A stretch of DNA of 64,000 bases from contig NZ_JAGHRA010000003.1 of assembly GCF_017744015.1 (NCBI RefSeq), forward strand, positions 248,001 to 312,000. Reading direction: 5' to 3'. A program made the position numbers and the translations under genes. The notes under the pieces were generated by a model. It ran no database searches. It was not told the origin of the DNA and worked only from the letters and a program-made list of their open reading frames with translations. The stretch comes from Paracoccus sp. R12_2 (GTDB taxonomy: Bacteria; Pseudomonadota; Alphaproteobacteria; Rhodobacterales; Rhodobacteraceae). Below are positions 63,300-64,000 of this stretch, one piece after another; position 1 is the first letter of the stretch, and each line of letters begins with the position of its first letter.

Positions 63300-63423
63300 T
63301 CGTCTCTCCGGTCAGGATGCGCGGGGGCGCGCCTGCCACCCGCCCGTCGGGCCGGGTTGCATCGTTAAACCACATCACGGAAAAGAAAAGACCCGCGTTC
63401 GAGACCAATGCGATGGCGCGCAT

Positions 63424-63450
63424 GAAAAAGGGCGCCACCGGGGCGCCCTT
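63424..63450 (-). terminator. Intrinsic terminator of csbD
   Basis: On the minus strand AGGGCGCC and GGCGCCCT (63429-63436 with 63442-63449) pair around a 5-base loop and are followed by a run of five T. It starts 22 bases after the csbD stop. Confidence 0.85.
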
Positions 63451-63471
63451 GATCGGAAATAATGCAGTGTC

Positions 63472-63672
63472 TTACGACTTGTCGCTGAAATAGCTGTCGA
63501 TTTCGCGATCGGCTTCGTCTTTGGAATAGCCGTATTTCTCTTGCAGCTTGCCGGCTAGCTGGTCCTTGTTGCCGTTGATCTGGTCCAGATCGTCGTTGGT
63601 CAGCTCGCCCCACTTTTCTTGGATCGTGCCGGTCATCTGCTTCCACTTACCCTGGATAATATCCCAGTTCAT
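63472..63672 (-). CDS. CsbD-family stress protein
   Basis: 66 residues: MNWDIIQGKWKQMTGTIQEKWGEL at the start, with the family DDLDQINGNKDQLAGKLQEKYG; hydrophilic and likely partly unfolded. CsbD proteins are induced in general stress; their action is unknown. The ATG at 63672 is preceded by GGAGGACGAC, so the short form is preferred over one with seven extra residues. A candidate EcfG-type promoter lies upstream and an intrinsic terminator downstream. Confidence 0.9.
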   Translation of the reverse strand: MNWDIIQGKWKQMTGTIQEKWGELTNDDLDQINGNKDQLAGKLQEKYGYSKDEADREIDSYFSDKS

Positions 63673-63708
63673 GTCGTCCTCCATCGGATACATGTTTCAT
63701 ATGTGAGG

Positions 63709-63736
63709 AAAACGAACCGCGCGCGGCCGAGGTTCC
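63709..63736 (-). promoter_or_regulatory. Candidate EcfG-type general-stress promoter of csbD
   Basis: Minus strand: GGAAC (63732-63736), 17-base spacer, CGTTTT (63709-63714). This matches the EcfG pattern GGAAC-N16/17-CGTT used by the alphaproteobacterial general stress sigma factor. It lies 37 to 64 bases before the csbD ATG at 63672. Confidence 0.65.
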
Positions 63737-63751
63737 ACCGGGCAGCAAATG

Positions 63752-64000
63752 TTAGTTCACAAGATCGCCAAGTGGCTGGTCCTCGTCGAAGGCGATCAGG
63801 TTTGCCAGCGCGCGCATCGCCATGTCGGTGCGAACCTCGTCAGCCGCGGTCCCCAGATGGGGCAGCAGCGTCGTGTTGGGGGCATCGATCAGCGCCTGCG
63901 GGACATGCGGTTCCTTCTCATAGACATCCAGACCCGCGCCGGCGATCGCGCCAGATTGCAGCGCGGCGATCAGCGCCGCCTCATCGACGACATCGCCGCG
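63752..64000 (-). CDS. NAD-dependent 2-hydroxyacid dehydrogenase, C-terminal part only
   Basis: 82 visible residues ending in a TAA at 63752-63754; the N-terminal part lies beyond the window. RGDVVDEAALIAALQSGAI leads to AGAGLDVYEKEPHVPQALI, which fits the D-isomer-specific 2-hydroxyacid dehydrogenase family (glyoxylate/hydroxypyruvate reductase or phosphoglycerate dehydrogenase group), with the catalytic HLG at LLPHLGTAADEV. Substrate cannot be told from this part. Confidence 0.87.
   Translation of the reverse strand, partial: RGDVVDEAALIAALQSGAIAGAGLDVYEKEPHVPQALIDAPNTTLLPHLGTAADEVRTDMAMRALANLIAFDEDQPLGDLVN

Overview
The window looks like chromosomal DNA of an alphaproteobacterium of the order Rhodobacterales, most likely Paracoccus or a close relative. 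The base composition is GC-rich, the cytochrome aa3 assembly order ctaC-ctaB-small ORF-ctaG-ctaE-SURF1-thrC is the one known from Paracoccus and Rhodobacter, and most start sites carry GGAG-type ribosome binding sites. I saw no rRNA, tRNA, insertion sequence, integrase, phage gene or CRISPR array. The genus is an inference from gene content and order; no database search was possible.

Layout. 1-2215 (+): end of a thiamine operon (thiG, thiE, thiF-like). 2299-5309 (-): a PhoD-like phosphatase and a two-HKD phospholipase D family protein. 5396-12251 (-): a polyamine-type ABC importer in the order ATPase, three tandem paralogous binding proteins, two permeases. 12566-13588 (-): a LacI-family regulator, divergent from an inositol catabolism operon at 13761-25277 (+) that carries a CUT2-type sugar ABC importer, two Gfo/Idh/MocA dehydrogenases, iolC (fused to DUF2090), iolD, iolE, iolB and a hydroxypyruvate-isomerase-like gene. 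25295-29065 (-): a membrane-anchored glutamate-synthase-like FMN protein, a GlcD-type FAD oxidoreductase and a RimJ-like acetyltransferase. 29065-35983 (-): an M16 protease, thrC, SURF1 and the cytochrome aa3 assembly cluster. 36181-41597 (+): tldD, dprA, topA. 41610-42335 (-): a short prephenate dehydrogenase. 42601-44630 (+): a CoA-transferase pair and an unknown protein. 44781-55061 (+): the Tol-Pal cluster with a sulfotransferase-like gene inserted, then tilS and ftsH. 55177-58733 (-): a FatBCDE-type siderophore importer. 58875-61262 (-): pheT without pheS beside it. 61485-64000: a TM2 protein, an acyl-CoA thioesterase, CorA, CsbD and the end of a 2-hydroxyacid dehydrogenase.

How the parts work together. 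The inositol block is a nearly complete route from uptake through inosose, THcHDO and 5-deoxyglucuronate to the IolC product. The last step, IolA, is not in the window. Two palindromes in the LacI-iolG spacer are the likely operators. The Tol-Pal genes form the envelope constriction machine, and the cta cluster builds the CuA and CuB centres of cytochrome c oxidase.

I found no convincing wholly new multigene system. The most informative unlabelled signals are non-coding: a double LacI operator, stable hairpins after four of the five binding-protein genes, a two-copy structured intergenic repeat (2231-2297 and 44647-44716), an EcfG-type promoter before csbD and an RpoH-type promoter before ftsH. 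All of these are pattern matches made by eye.
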